Source: Siphonodentalium dalli
Taxonomy: Eukaryota; Mollusca; Scaphopoda; Gadilida; Siphonodentaliidae
Direction of reading: 5' to 3'
Assembly: GCA_032622095.1 (NCBI GenBank)
Contig: CP136067.1
Span: 46,419,549 to 46,483,548 of the forward strand
Length of the DNA stretch: 64,000 nucleotides
Part shown: positions 11,657-26,000 of the stretch, in pieces
Numbering within the stretch: the stretch's first letter is position 1
Layout of the letters: the number at the start of each line of letters is the position of its first letter
Position numbers and translations under genes: made by a program
The notes under the pieces: generated by a model
Seen by the model: only the letters and a program-made list of their open reading frames with translations
What the model was told of the DNA's origin: nothing
The model's database searches: none

Positions 11657-12537
11657 AAACGAGAGGCCAATCACGATCGGCAGATGTTTAACCCATACCT
11701 TGGCGATAGCGATTAGCTATAACTGATAATTGGTCAAAGATATGATCACAGTAATACATATATCAGTACCTAACTTAAAATCAAAAGGTCAAATAATTTG
11801 TCTTAAGAAGGGGTTAAAGTAATTGGGGTGGGGGAGGAGTCGTTTTAAATCTCATAACTCTGTCCCTATTCACACAATGACCTCTCACTGTGAGATCCAA
11901 TTGTTTAGCCATTAATAAATTTGACAGATAGGATAAACAATTATCCAGCCAGCAGGTTGTTCATCTTTACCTTCATACAACCACCCCCTAGAGCTATGTA
12001 ACATATGTCATCACTCAATTAATAACAGATTTTGCTTGGAATGACATCTATTAAAGGTATTCTCATACTCTGGATATTGGATGTTCACATGGCAATTTAT
12101 GGATATCATTATATTACATGCAACAATTGCAATAAAATCTTCACATTTTCAATACAGGACATCACACCTTATTAATGGAATACAACTAAAACAAATTAGT
12201 GTCTATGACAATTTTTTTTAAATTTGTTTATGTTAAATTGAGCGAGGAAATTCAATCTAAAAAAATATGAAAAATCCAAATTTCCAATTTAAAAAAAAGA
12301 AAGAAGGGTCATAACTCCTTTAAAATAAATCGGATCAAACCCATATTCAAACTCGAACTGTATTTTGGGATGAGAAACCTATATACAAAATTTGGACCCG
12401 ATCAAATAGAAAATGTTAGAGTTATCGCATTATACCTAAAGTGTCTGACAGACAGACAGATATAGATGGACGGACAGACAAGTGGTCAATCCGGACATTG
12501 ACACTATGTGTACCATACTATGGTATAGGTACACATA
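11657..12537. mobile_element. Family E modular element, copy 2
   Basis: Begins with the same 60-bp head as at 2218 and ends with the same GTACCATACTATGGTATAGG tail after a GACA run (12450-12480). About 880 bp, fewer modules than copy 1. Confidence 0.65.
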
Positions 12538-13120
12538 AAAAGTTTTATCTCATGCAGAGTACAGGAAAAATACATCAAACCTGGTGTGCCCCTTTAATTT
12601 TTCAATTCACATATGTAATCAATTGAAATCAATGTCGAAAAAGCTTTCCATTAATATATAGATAAAACAAACTAGACCTACAGTACTAAAAGTGTTATGA
12701 ACAATTATTTTGTTCCCATAGACTGATACAGAGCTCTCAAGTTTTTAAAACTTTGAAAACCAAAGTTGTCTTCCCATGCAACCAACAAAATTCCAATGGT
12801 AATGCTATTAAACAATGAAACCAGATTATGCCTTTAAGATGAAATTTAAATAACCATGCATATAAAATATAATAGTATAAGCATTCCACCTATGATATGG
12901 CCAGAGATACTTATAATAGAGTATAAAGTATATCTGATACAGCCAACACATCTCCTAGCAGTTAATTAACTCAATACAAGAGAGAACCAACTTCATGGTA
13001 TTGTAACAGGATACTATCTCTGTGTGAGAAGACAACTTCATAGCATCCTGAACCTGATTTATTAGATACTATCTAGACACTATGTATCTTTGATATATTT
13101 TAGCGATGAATAAAATAATC
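12538..13120. other. No gene recognised
   Basis: AT-rich sequence without repeats I can name. Confidence 0.4.
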
Positions 13121-13660
13121 AAAGGGCCATAACTCCAGTAAAAAGTACCGGATCAAACCCATATTCGAACTCGATCTGTATTTTGAGTTGAGAAACTCAC
13201 ATACAAAATTTGGTTCCTATCAGTTGAAAAATTGTTGATTTATCGAAGCATTCATGAATTCTATGTCAAAGGGCCATAACTCCATTAAAAAATATCGAAT
13301 CAAACCCATATTCGAACCCGATATGTATTTTGGGTTGAGCAACTCACATACCAAATTTGGTTATGGTCAGATAATTTCTTTTTGAGTTATGGCAGCATGC
13401 ATAAATTCTAAGTTGAAAAAGGGCCATAACTCTGTAAAAAAAACCTCGGATCAAACCCATATTCGAACTCGGTCTGTATTTGGTGCTGAGAAATTCATAT
13501 ACAAAATTTGGTTCCGATCAGATAGAAAATATTTCAGTTATCGCACCATGCGTAAATTGTCTACAGACAGACAGACAGACGGACGGACTAACGATGAGTG
13601 GTCAATCCGGGCAACGACACTATGTTTACCATACTATGGTATGGGTAAACATAAAAATGA
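13121..13660. mobile_element. Family E modular element, copy 3 (three clear modules)
   Basis: Modules start at about 13121, 13267 and 13418 with AAAGGGCCATAACTC, followed by a GACA/GACG run (13563-13590) and the GGTATGGGTAAACAT tail. The head seen in copies 1 and 2 is absent. Confidence 0.7.
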
Positions 13661-14117
13661 AACCAGCAATTTGTTGTCCAATTCAATTAAATTTTTCCAG
13701 GTTACTACCGGCCCTTAATAGCAACCTTAATATTAATAATTTAGAATGCAAATCAGAAGTTTTTCTAACAAAATAATAAAAGGGTTCCTTTAAAAGCTGA
13801 GAAAAAGAATTATCCAAGTGACCAAATTTGTTGAATGATGCCTTAATGCAACATTTATACAACAGGAGACGAGGACAACTCCACCCTGATAATGAGATAA
13901 TGACATATCAGACACACCTCCATGTTATCGTTTCTTTATCAGTAGTACCCAGGATCTAAAATATTACGTTTGTGTCTAAAAATAGAGTACAAGTTCACAT
14001 TAAAATAAATGATTCCGGGCTCATTATTACAAAACCTACAAATACATTGCTTTTGATTTTGATTAGAGAGTAAATACATGTACATGTAAATGTACTGTAG
14101 CATGTGTCAGTCAAGAA

Positions 14118-14457
14118 CAAGGCTCAAAATAATTATTTTTTTCACCGACTGTCAAAATGACATATTAATTAATTGGTGGCAGACATGGATGGTGTTGGTC
14201 ATTTCAAATTTTCATATGTACTGTATGAGACAGTATTTAATTCTACATAATTACATTCACTATGAATTGGTCTGAAATTAAAAAATAACTATTTTTTACT
14301 CTCAATGTCCTATTTGGTCAGAAGTGGCTCCTTAGACAGAAACATGTTGTTTAAAGAATTGCATTGGATAAAATGTCCGACAGATACAGAAGTGCACTGG
14401 ACATAAGCTGTTTTTCGTCGGACAACGACCATGATCGATCACTTATTTTGAGCCTTG
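14118..14457. mobile_element. Element X, hAT-type MITE
   Basis: Ends CAAGGCTCAAAATAA and TTATTTTGAGCCTTG. Exact 8-bp duplication GTCAAGAA at 14110-14117 and 14458-14465. 340 bp, non-coding. Confidence 0.75.
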
Positions 14458-14465
14458 GTCAAGAA

Positions 14466-15036
14466 GTGCCACATTGAAAAGACTTATTAGAAACATAATT
14501 TCTGACCCATTTTAGTGCATATATTTCAGTGATTTAAAGGTTACTGACAATTAATATATGTTATTGATTGGTTTTTACATACATGTATATGTATGAGGCC
14601 AAGGTCGAGAAATAACAAACTTAAACAATCGATATCTGATCATTCTGAGCTTTGATACATGTAAATGTAGGTGGGTTCTTTGACTCAAATCAAATATTTT
14701 TTACCCCCAAGCCAAAGAAATAGTAATTTAGGAGCTATATTTGGATTCTGCATCTTTAAAACATGACTGTACATTCTGGAGTTGAAATGCTGTGTGCGAG
14801 GGACCTGCATAGAGGAAGACTTGAAAATTTCAATAAATGTGCCACTTCTCCCTATTTTTGCCCCAGGGAGGCTTCTCCCTCATATTTAAGTACCGGTATG
14901 CATATGCCCCCAACACAGGGCTCAATTTAACTGGATTCGCATCCCAATTTTTTAACCAATTTACAATGAAAAAACATTTATTGGTAGGGAATACTACATG
15001 CAAAAACTACATAGTGCTGCAAAGTGCAATATAAAT
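14466..15036. other. Repeat fragments only
   Basis: One arm of family I near 14600-14745 (words ATTTTTTACCCCC, AAATAGTAATTTAGG), a family J fragment near 14838-14885, and a CTCAATTTAACTGGATTCGC word at 14917 that recurs at 35566. Confidence 0.5.
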
Positions 15037-15426
15037 TTAACCCTTTACCCAACAGAAGGGCCCTGTGCCAATGCATTCAATTATATATGCGAGTCGACCA
15101 TAGGTCGCCTCGCATATATAAGAGAATGCATTGGCTTAACACATTAAAAATTATAAAATTGTTAAAGAATGAAAGAAAAAATGGTAAAAAAAGATTTTTT
15201 TTAGGCCAATGCATTCTCTTATATATGCGAGGCGACCATAGGTCGCCTCGCATATATAAGAGAATGCATTGGCACAGGGCATAACTGTAACTATCACAAT
15301 GTGGTCAAGGAGCCGATTCCAATGATATCCATATTTGTATGGTTCTATTGAGACAGACCGAAGATATTTTAGGCTGTTGAAGCTTTATTTGGCCGGTTTT
15401 GGCCGGTTTGTTGGATAAAGGGTTAA
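15037..15426 (+). mobile_element. Family A MITE, copy 4
   Basis: Full length with TTAA borders. Here the second hairpin has GGCGACCATAGGTCGCC at its centre, a perfect palindrome, unlike the asymmetric centre of other copies. Confidence 0.88.
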
Positions 15427-15760
15427 AGTATATTTATTGATTATAATAGTGTTCTCACTCATTATAATGGTTTTATAATTGGGCCTCTTATGTATAATAG
15501 ATAATAACAAACATGTAGTCAAAATTGATGAAATATAGGGAAGAGACTTCACATTCAATAAACTAGTACCTAGGCTAGGTGCTTACAGAGGCAAAAATCT
15601 AGACTGGTTCAAACCCTGTTTTAGACACTGTGGTAATAGTAGGTGACAAATAAACATTCATAATTATGTCTGAGAAAAACAGAATAGTAGAGGTAGTGTT
15701 CTGCTGGTACTGTTCTCTCTTTAAAATAGTTCATTGGTGACGGCTTCTATATATCAGCTT
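15427..15760. other. No gene recognised
   Basis: AT-rich sequence with no repeat that I can name. Confidence 0.4.
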
Positions 15761-15950
15761 AGCCCAAAGTAATTGACCGCTTAACCACAGCAGAATTATG
15801 GGTAACTTTTCAGGATTTAGTTGGAAATATGGCTTGTTGCCATTCATTGGAAAGTTCTCGCTGAGAACAACCATATTTCCGACTAAATCCTGAAAAATTA
15901 CCCATAATTCTGCTAGGGTTAAGTGGTCAATTACTTTGGGCATTACTGTA
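15761..15950. mobile_element. Family C MITE, copy 2 (diverged)
   Basis: Left end diverged (AGCCCAAAGTAATTGACC); right end CATTACTGTA intact. Loop shortened. Confidence 0.75.
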
Positions 15951-16256
15951 GTTATTACAGCTGACACAACAGGGTGAAATGTTATGCTGTATTGTTACTG
16001 GTACAGACAGGGCATCTGCCAGTTGGTATTTTTATCATGTCATATGTTTTTTGTTTGTTTACAAATGTGTCTAGTACTACAAGATAAACATTGACAGTAC
16101 ATCACAGGTGCAGTAGGGTAGTATGGCTGCAAATAAATCAGCTAGTTTATCTCACTAGGGCAGTATGACTGCAAAATCAACTCTTTTTTATCTAAGTGTT
16201 ACAGAGAATAATCCGGTCACAACCTATGTCTATGACATTTCTAGGTAGTCACTAGG
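15951..16256. other. No gene recognised
   Basis: AT-rich; contains a short direct repeat around GTAGGGTAGTATGGCTGCAA and GGGCAGTATGACTGCAA (16110-16175). Confidence 0.4.
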
Positions 16257-16392
16257 CAGGGCTCAAAATGCATTTAATTTTGCGAGAATCAAATGGTGAA
16301 TCGAGTCAGTCATAAAGCAATGATAATTGAAAAGTTTCGCGAAAATCATTACGAGAATCGATCCGGTGATTCTCATAGAATCTTAAGGCCTG
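16257..16392. mobile_element. Family Y short inverted-repeat element, copy 2
   Basis: Left CAGGGCTCAAAATGC with GCGAGAATCAAA; right GATTCTCATAG and CTTAAGGCCTG. Related to 5750-5874. Confidence 0.45.
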
Positions 16393-16898
16393 CTAGGGCA
16401 GGTTTGTTTTTCCAACATGTTATTTCCCCATCAAATTTGTGACTTCTGAGGGAATAAACAAAGTTTCCAACTTGCCTATTATTATAGACAGTTCCAACAT
16501 TTATACTGTTATTTGAAGATAAAAGTGGAAGAAATTGATAAACTAATACAAGAGGTTGCGGCATAATCCGTGGTAGCTGGCATACCCCCCTCCCCCAGTG
16601 CCAAATTGAAATATGGGCAGAAATGAGTCAAAATTTAAGATAAACAGATGAAAATACCCGGTGATATTTCTAGGTGATCACTCGGTAAAGTTAAAAAAAA
16701 ATTTGGACCATTATTTCCACAATCGAATAAATAAATGCATGTGAGAATTATACACAGAATGACATGCCATGTTAATGGGTATGCGGAATGATAAAACAAG
16801 AATGTAGCACCCTCCACAGTCACCTGTGGTACATGTATACGGAGCCACATACTGGTCGCTATTTAGGTGCTCGGTCATCTCTGCATTTTCTTACTTAC
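16393..16898. other. LMBR1 intron 4 sequence, nothing recognised
   Basis: No exon for the next LMBR1 segment (expected GLWN motif) was found here. Confidence 0.4.
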
Positions 16899-17038
16899 CA
16901 TGGATGAGCGAGCTGTTGAGCCATTTGACGTAGTAGCTCTTTGGATAAAGATGGAGGACTTCGTTGCTGATGATTGAAATCGGAAGAAGGAGCACAGCTC
17001 CCGCAGACGTCGTTAACGTCAGCGTACATATCCACAAC
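16899..17038 (-). CDS. LMBR1: LMBR1-like coding exon 4 (second transmembrane helix)
   Basis: Acceptor TTTCAG is the complement of 17039-17044 and donor GTAAGTAA the complement of 16891-16898. Reading TCG from the split codon, it continues LWICTLTLTTSAGAVLLLP and ends YVKWLNSSLIH plus one base. Compared with vertebrate LMBR1, the SAGAVLLLPxSIISNE core and the WLNxSLIH end are conserved. GC content is visibly higher than in the flanks, as expected for a coding exon. Confidence 0.92.
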
Positions 17039-20000
17039 CTGAAATATCATGTGACATAGTAATTAATTGGTGGCAGACATCATTATCGTCTGCATGCATA
17101 TCCACACCTTCAATATTGTATAACACATTTATCAATAATGAATATGGAGTACCATCGCTCACGACACCCCCCCCCCCCCCCCCCCCCCAGTATAAAGTTC
17201 AGAAAGTTTATGAAAACCCTGTGCCAATGCATTCTCTTATATATGCGATTCTCCCATAGGGAGCCTTGCATATATAAGAGAATGCATTGGCTTTAATAAC
17301 AATATTTACCTTGACCTACATGTATTAAGCCACTGCATTCTCTTAGATACCCAAGACTCCCAACGGAAGACTTGCATGTATAAGAGAATCCACTGGCACA
17401 GTATATTTAATGCTGCACCAGTGCAGCTCCCATCATGAAAGGGTTATTAAGGCTTAATATCACAATATTTCCTGCTAATGAACATAAATGGAAATCCTAC
17501 TTGTAAGTTTTCTACTCTTGTAATATCTCCATAGTGTATGAGACAGAGACCAGCCTGGAGGCGATTTCGTTTATTTTTAATAAATTTACGTATTTCCATT
17601 ACAAGTACATGTACATAGCAAAGTTCGATTGATTTTCATTATTTTAATGCCCATTTCTCCATACCGGTACAGAACAACGACTTTGCCATATTTTTGTGGG
17701 AGGAAGAAGTCACTTTGCCCTGAAAATCTAGTCTCGACCGGGTCCCTGATATTAGAACATTAAAATGTCCAGATAGATTCCAGTTTTACACCTTTTTAAT
17801 TAGTTTTCATGAGATATACATACATGTACTTGTACATGTATTTTCTACATGTACATGCTGCTTGTAACAATGTCATGAGTCAGTAATGAACAAATGCCAC
17901 AAGTTACTAACCCATGATACATTGTACTCCAGCCTGCTTGGATGACCTTTACTGGTATACATGTATGTAGCTTATTTCCTTGTACTAGTACATGAAACAA
18001 CACCCATTCAGTGGCAAGAGTCAAAAAGACTTTTGAAGAATAGAGAATTCAACCTCCTGATTTTTACCCCATAGCCTCTCCATGCCTGAGTTTATGCAAT
18101 TTATTAGGGGATATAGAAACTGAACAGAAGGGAGAAAGTAACTAAAAAACAATGTTAATTTGAGACTAGATACTCCACAGAAGATGAGGCCCAACCAGAA
18201 TGAGGTTCCCAGAGGGTGAATTTGGTGACGATAGGCATTGCTAGTCCACTGTGCGGGATAGCATGACTAAATTCACCCCCTGGTGACCTCATTCTGCAAA
18301 TGTTAGAGTTGGTCCTCTCCCCTCTTTGGTATAGTCAACAGAAACCAGAATCATATCCTTCGTGTCCTACCAGTACAAAACTGTTTCCCATATAATTTGG
18401 TAAATATAATGAGCATTTTATGATTGTGAAAATTATGGTGACATTTGATTACAGTACCGTACTTTTAATTATACTGACATCCCAAATGATTCAACATACT
18501 TCCAACTTGCACTCTCTCATATCCATACCGGTAGCTTGAATCATTATAATTTCTTTCCAAATTGCTACTAGATTTATAGTTCCTGTCATTACCGTAAATT
18601 CTTTAATTATTACAATTTGAGGGTAGAATATTCAAAATTGTTAGCAATAATAATCTTTATCACTATTATTAGGCCACTGAGAGTATGCATGTTGGAATAT
18701 CAGTGAGAAGTCACTTCTCCGTTGGACAAAAATATAGTGACACTATTGAGGGAGAAGTTATTTCCCCTGTTTCCGTCTACATGCGGGCTGATCCCTGGGG
18801 TTAATTGTCTACCACCGTCCACTTCTGTAACGTCTTCAGTCTATACACTAACTTATAGTCACAAGTACAGGCACTCAAGGGTGGCATATATCATACCAAT
18901 AGCCATAAAGTCAATAGGTTCTAAGATGCAATGATCCATACCGATGTGTAAATATGGAACAGCAATAACACTGTACTTCTAGAAACACACATGTAATAAA
19001 ATTTTAATCAGCACAAATACTGCCAATGTAAAATAATTTTAGTCCTACTTGTAGTTAAGCATATCAAGGTCAAGGGTCACTTTGATTCAACTGGGTCATG
19101 CTGCTGTGTCTCTTTCTGGTATATGGTACAGGTACTTGAGTCATTGGGGCTGATTGGGTCACAACAACATTTTATTACTTCAATAGCTGTACCGGTATAC
19201 GTTCATGCTGGCAATCAACGTTTTGCCTACATGTTCTTGATGATTATATTATAAGTACGACACTAAACGGAAACTTATTTTTTAATAATGGTGATGGTTT
19301 CTAATAATTTTCTAATAATTTTTTCCCCCAAATAATATTAAAAATAACCTCACTATTATTTGGCATTCGAGGGTGTCGAGTGAAAAACACCCACTCGTTT
19401 TTCCATAAACTCAAACCATCCTAGAAGAGTGATGGTAGAATAAGTACAATGTAGAAGTATTAAGTCACCAAAGGGGTTAATCGTATCTACCGGTAGATGT
19501 TTTCAATCCAGCAATTATGTAATATCTCTAGTCTCTACACTAACTTCTAGTCACAAGTGCAGGCACTCGAGGCTGACATAAATCATACCAATAACCATCA
19601 AGTCAATAGGTTCTCAGATTGCCTGCATCTCAAAAAATATCAGCAGAAATATTGATTGACGAAGCATCAAACAGCTTAAGAGTCTAATGATATATGGCGG
19701 CTCTGTATCATCGTTAATTGATCTCTTCCTGGTAAAAGGCCAACTTTGTCTGATCTAATAGATCATGCTCCCACTCAAGGAAATTGCTTCATTGCATAAT
19801 CTAATATTTTTCTCAACAAAAATGGTACATGGATTCACATACCGACCACCATAATCTGGGGCCATTATTAACCCTTTCATGGTGCAGCATTAAATGATCC
19901 TGTGCCAGTGCATTATCTATTATATGCGAGTCTCCCATAGGAAGCCTCACATATATAAGAGAATGAACTGGCTTACATGTACAAGGCCATGGTAAATACT

Positions 20001-23000
20001 GTTTAATAGACCAATTGATGTATTCTCTGATACTAGTTAGTACCGGTACATGTATATGCGAGGCTCCCCATGGGAGACTCGCATATATGAGAAAATGCAT
20101 TGGCATAGGGTTTTCGCAAAATTTCAGGAAGTTCCAGTTATGGAAGGGTTAAAAATATCTACAGGTATGTCTGCAGTCATCCAACCCATATTTTTTTATT
20201 GGAAGCCTGTACTAGTAACATACCAATAATATGTACATACCGGTACATGTACATGTATGCAGAGACCAGCTTTTAGGCTTGAAGTGTTGATGCTAACTTT
20301 TACATGTATTACATGTACATGTACCGGTAGGTTGAGGGTGAATGACAAATTTTAGAGTTTTAGTCACTTTTTATTTTAGATTTAAAATACATGTACAGGC
20401 CAGCACCTTGTCATTGCAGAAAATAACTACCGGTAGAATCAATTGGTGAGCCATGTGAAGTTTGGGATTAATGGATGAAAAATGTTGGCTGTAGGGCATA
20501 CCGAGGGATTTAGTCATGCAAAGAGTATAATTCTAAGATGACTGCCAGCGGCCATTTAAAAAAAAAAATTCAGGATAAGATGACTGTTGGCGGCCATGTT
20601 TTTGAATAAAATTAGGAAAAAGTAGATGGCTGCCATCTAGAGGTCACTCCAAATATCCATAAGAAGTTTGGTTGGATCAGGGATGTGCGGAAGGATTTAG
20701 TCTTGCAAATTTCTTCAAAATTACAAAACGATTGGATCAATAACATACATGTAGGAGATACACGGTATTACAGCCCTCTTAATTCAGATCATTTGGCTTC
20801 AGCTATGGCAACCCTTTGCCGTGGTCCAGTGGTTCAGCAAATGGCTTTGGCATACTTGTATCTGTAGCTGATTGCCGTAGCCAATTATGAGGGCTGGTAT
20901 TATATGGGGAAACTTACATTTTTTGAGGTGGTAATATGTACATGTAATATATAATTTATAAATTACCGGGTACCGGTACATGATAGACGGTCAAATGAAA
21001 CAGTTTACTGTCACAATTGTGAACATTAAATTACCGTTATATTGGTTATTTCAGATGAGCGGGTAATTGATGTTTAAACCCAGATATATATGTAGAAAGG
21101 TATAGTTTAGATAGGGACGATGCTTCGGTGTAAACCAGTCTCTAGCTGTGCTGCTATCACAAGCTGGTTTACGTTGAAGGTAACTTGGACTAGTATCTCA
21201 GTAGCTACAGTAATGCCCTAAATAATCGAATCCTTAACCACAGAGGAATTATGCATAATTTTTCAGGATTTAGTTGGATATATGGCTTGTTGCCATTCAT
21301 CGGAAAGCTCTCACTGCCATATTTCCGACTAAAACCTGAAAAATTACCCATACTTCTGCTGTGGTTAAGGAGTCAATTATTTAGGGCATTACTCTATGTC
21401 ATTCCAGCACAGGGAACATGTGTAAAAGCACACAATTCTCTTTACAGCTACATGTACCATGACGGACATACCAGAAGAAATTAATTGGTGGTCACTGGTG
21501 AAGGCCAAGTGGTAGGGTTGTGCAGTGGCACATGTATTTGGGATAAACTGTAGCCTGGCTCCATTATCAATGATGACATCCTACTGTAGGGAATCAGAAA
21601 TCACACATAAAGGCACCCAATTATCCTTTACACCTAGGAGTATTCAATAATTACTGACATTCCAGAAGAAATTAATTTGTTATGTGGGGGGAAACAAAAC
21701 GCTCATTCAGCTGTGGTTCTGACAGATGAGTGATGAATTATAGATAATGGATAATGCTATATTTACTGACACAAACAATGTCAATGTGCTTCAAGCCTGA
21801 GTTTAGTGCTTGTTATTTGCAGAATGAGGTCCCCAGAGGGTGAATATGGTGGCGCTATCCTGCATAGTGGGCTAGCATCACTAAATTCACCCTCTGGGGG
21901 GTCCTCATTCTGCTTAGGCCTCATTTTCTCTGGAAGTTTCTTTATTATCAAATTTCTATATAAAAACATAGATTCTATTTCTTTTTTAGTTTAGTTTCTC
22001 TATATCCCCAAATTGGCAGAGGACACATTGCATAATCGAGGTTCCCAATGGGTGTACATGTACATCACAATATTCACCATTTGGGAACTTCAATCCAAGT
22101 CTATGTCTCCCATAGGAGATGTGCCTGTTATTTGCAGAATGAGGTCCCCAGAGGGTGAATTTAGTGATCACTAAATTCACCCTCTGGGGACCTCATTCTG
22201 CAAATAACAGGCACACTAAACTCAGGCTTGAGTATGCTTATTCATTTGTTGAATTATGGGATATAATTACTGCCACAAACAATGTGGTTATTCATTTTTA
22301 TAATTCCTCTGGGAGCTAAAAAGCATGACATGTCTTAATTTATAGCTATTTATAGACATGATGGAGTTTTAATTTAGCAAATAATATATATTTTTACACA
22401 CTAAGTACAAAGTTCTCTCTTTGTTCTCATTACTCAATACTAAGATAGATCTACCAGTATACTACAGTAGTGCTCTAAGTAAGCGACTTCTTAACCACAG
22501 CAGAATTATGGGTAACTTTTCAGGATTTAGTCGAAAATATGGCTTGTTGCCATTCATCGGAAAGCTCTCCCCGAGAGCTTTCCGATGAATGGCAACAAGC
22601 CATATTTCCGACTAAATCCTGAAAAGTTACCCATAATTCTGCTGTGGTTAAGGAGTCGATTACTTAGGGCATTACTGTACCTGTAGTACTTAATACATGT
22701 ATCTACCAGTAACTGCTTGGTCATTTACTGATGAGTACCTACAGTAATACCCTAAAAAATCGACTCCTTAACCCTTTACCCAACAAACCCGGCCAAATAA
22801 AACTTCAACAGCCTATAATATCTTCGGTCTGTCTCAATAGAACCATACAAATATGGATATCATTGGAACCGGCTCCTTGACCACATTGTGATAGTTACTG
22901 TTATGCCCTGTGCCAATGCATTCTCTTATATATGCGAGTCGACCATAGGTCGCCTCGCATATATAAGAGAATGCATTGGCCTAAAAAAATCTTTTTTTAA

Positions 23001-26000
23001 CACTTTTTACCATTATTTTCTTACATTCTTTAACAATTTTATAATTTTTAATGTGTTAAGCCAATGCATTCTCTTATATATGCGAGGCGACCTATGGTCG
23101 ACTCGCATATATAAGAGAATGCATTGGCACAGGGCCCTTCTGTTGGGTAAAGGGTTAACAACAGCAGAATTATGGATGAATGGCAACAAGCCATATTTCC
23201 GACTAAATCATGAAAAGTTACCCATAATTCTGCAGTGGTTAAGGAGTCAATTTTTTAGGGCATTCTGTATACTGTATCTTCCTCAGCCCTGTTAATAGCT
23301 GTAGCTTCAGCTTACTGCCTGAGCAGACAGAGGCAAACATAAATTTTATGGACAGTGTTCCAAGTCTTGAAATAATGTGTCTGTCATTTGCAGAACGAGG
23401 TCCCCTGAGGATGAAGTGGCATACATGTACATGTAATTGAGGTGACTATTACTAGTAAATGGGTGAACGTCACCAACTTCAACTGAGGAAATTCAATTTA
23501 GGTCTCCCATAGCAGTTGAGGCCTGAACAGAATGAGGATCCCAGATGGTGAATTTAGTGATGCTATACCACACAGCAGGCTAGCATCACCAAATTCACAC
23601 TTGGTGGACCTCATTCTGCTGAGCAGGCCTCATCTTCTGGGAAGTATCTATAGTCTCAAATTAACATTGTTTTTTAGATATTTTAGATATTTTTTCCCCT
23701 CTATTCAGTTTCTATATCCCCTACTGTAATTTGCAGAATTGGAATAATCGAGGCGACTAATGTAATGGGTGAACATCACAAACTTCAACTGAGGAACTTC
23801 AAACTAGCTCTCCCATAGCAGTTGAGGCCTGAGCAGAATGAGGTTCCCAGAGGGTGAATGAATTTAGTGATGATAGCCCATTGTGTGGGACAGTGTCACC
23901 CTCCGGAGACCTCATTCAGCAAATGTAAGACACACTATTGCCAGGCCTGTTAATAAAATTAGGTGTGGAGCCCTGAATACATGTACACTATTGAGAGAAC
24001 AGCCTATCACAGTAGGTGGTTGCTATTATTAAAGTATACCAGTATATATTACATGCTAGTGTATGGGTAGTATATTAAACACTGTGCATCACAGTGGGAC
24101 ATCATTTAATAATGGCATCAATAACTCAAATCAATATCAATATCTCCTTTCTAACCTACAATACTATACAGAGTATCAATCATATACTGTGCATGTACAG
24201 TAATGCCCTAATTAATCGACTCTTTAACCACAGCAGAATTATGGGTAACTTTTCAGGATTTAGTCGGAAATATGGCTTGTTGCCATTCATCGGCAAGCTC
24301 TCCCCGAGAGCTTTCCGATGAATGGCAACAAGCCATATTTCCGACTAAATCCTGAAAAGTTACCCATAATTCTGCTGTGGTTAAGAAGTCGATTAGTTAG
24401 AGCATTACTGTACTTAAGATACACCATACCAAATGGTACCTTGTACTGGTACAGACGTACTAGTATTTGTTGTCCAATAGTATTTGTGTCGAATTACCCG
24501 TATGTACCGTATTATGTCAGATCTGGAGGCACATGCTTTCTAGCTTAGAGCCTGCCTGGGAAAGCCATTTATATAAAAAAAAGTTACCTATTTTCATCAT
24601 AGTTTCTTGTTTGATGCAGGGACAAGCCTAGAGTGGGAGGTCTTCTCTCTAAAATGTGCCACTTCTCACTCTGTTTGTCCCAGGGAGCAATGACCTCTCT
24701 CATATACCATTATACATGTATATTTAAAGAATATTTACTGATAAATGGTGTTCTTACTAGTACAAGTTTACTATAATGGCTTTGTAAATAGGCTCTTGTA
24801 TATTGCATAATACTAGTACTCATAGAACCATAGAAGGGTGATGGGGTGTAAATTGAACTTCAGACATTGTTACTTCTCTATGATAACTGTCCACTTCTCC
24901 CTAATAACCAAACAGGGAGAAGTGACCTCTAGGCTGGTACCAGGTATGATACCGTACTGGTTCAATTTTGCTGCAAATGATGAAATCCTTGCAATTATCC
25001 ATCATCGAGTGAAGTGTTACAGGTACATGTACACATGTACATGTACTAGTAGTCCAATATTGAAAATTTTAGAATCCGCAGGCATACCGGGGTATCTCAA
25101 CTAACCCAACCACATGTGAGCACTAAAATCAACGGCTACAGTAATACCCTAAGTAATCGATTCCATAACCACAGCAGAATTATGGGTAACTTTTCAGGAT
25201 TTAGTCGGAAATATGACTTGTTGCCATTCATCGGAAAGCTCTCGGGGAGAGCTTTCCGATGAATGGCAACAAGACATATTTCCGACTAAATCCTGAAAAG
25301 TGACCCATAATTCTGTTGTGGTTATGGAGTCGATTACTTAGGGCATTACTGTGACTTGATCGGGTCTCTGATTGAGTGCACAATATTATTAGACCCAGGT
25401 TTAACAACAATTAGATTTATTTCTGGACACTATGAAAGAATACTTACGAAATTCTATAAACCATAGCATCATCTTCACCTGAAAAATTAATAAAAAGAAT
25501 TAGTTTTACATTGGTTCATGTGTATTACATGTAGGGCTGTTACCATTATCAGCTAAATACACTTTACTAGTACTTTTAAGCTGCCATATTTAATTACTTT
25601 ACAAGTTTACATGTACATTGTACATGTACATCGGAAAGCTCTCACTGAGAGTTTTCCGATGAATGGCAACAAGCCATATTTCCGACAAAATCCTGAAAAA
25701 TTACCCATAATTCTGCTGTGGTTAAGGAGTCAATTATTTAGGGCATTGCTGTACCAGTAAACAATAAATCAGAGTACAGGTGTCCTCATGAGTCATTATG
25801 CACTGTTAACACAAATTATAAAAGTACAAATGTTGCAGTTTGCACCCACTAAACTGACATAATATCCCCCATGTCTACAAGTGGCTCTAGTTAAACACAG
25901 CAATATCAAAAGAATGGGCAAGTCAATATAAAACATGTGTTGTAGTATTGGTATGGAAACATTGCAATGTAACTTAAGAGGATCAAGAGGAGAACATACA

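Noticed and set aside
13563-13590. CRISPR-like array from regularly spaced repeats
   Set aside because: Eukaryotic context; the spacing comes from degenerate modules and microsatellites.
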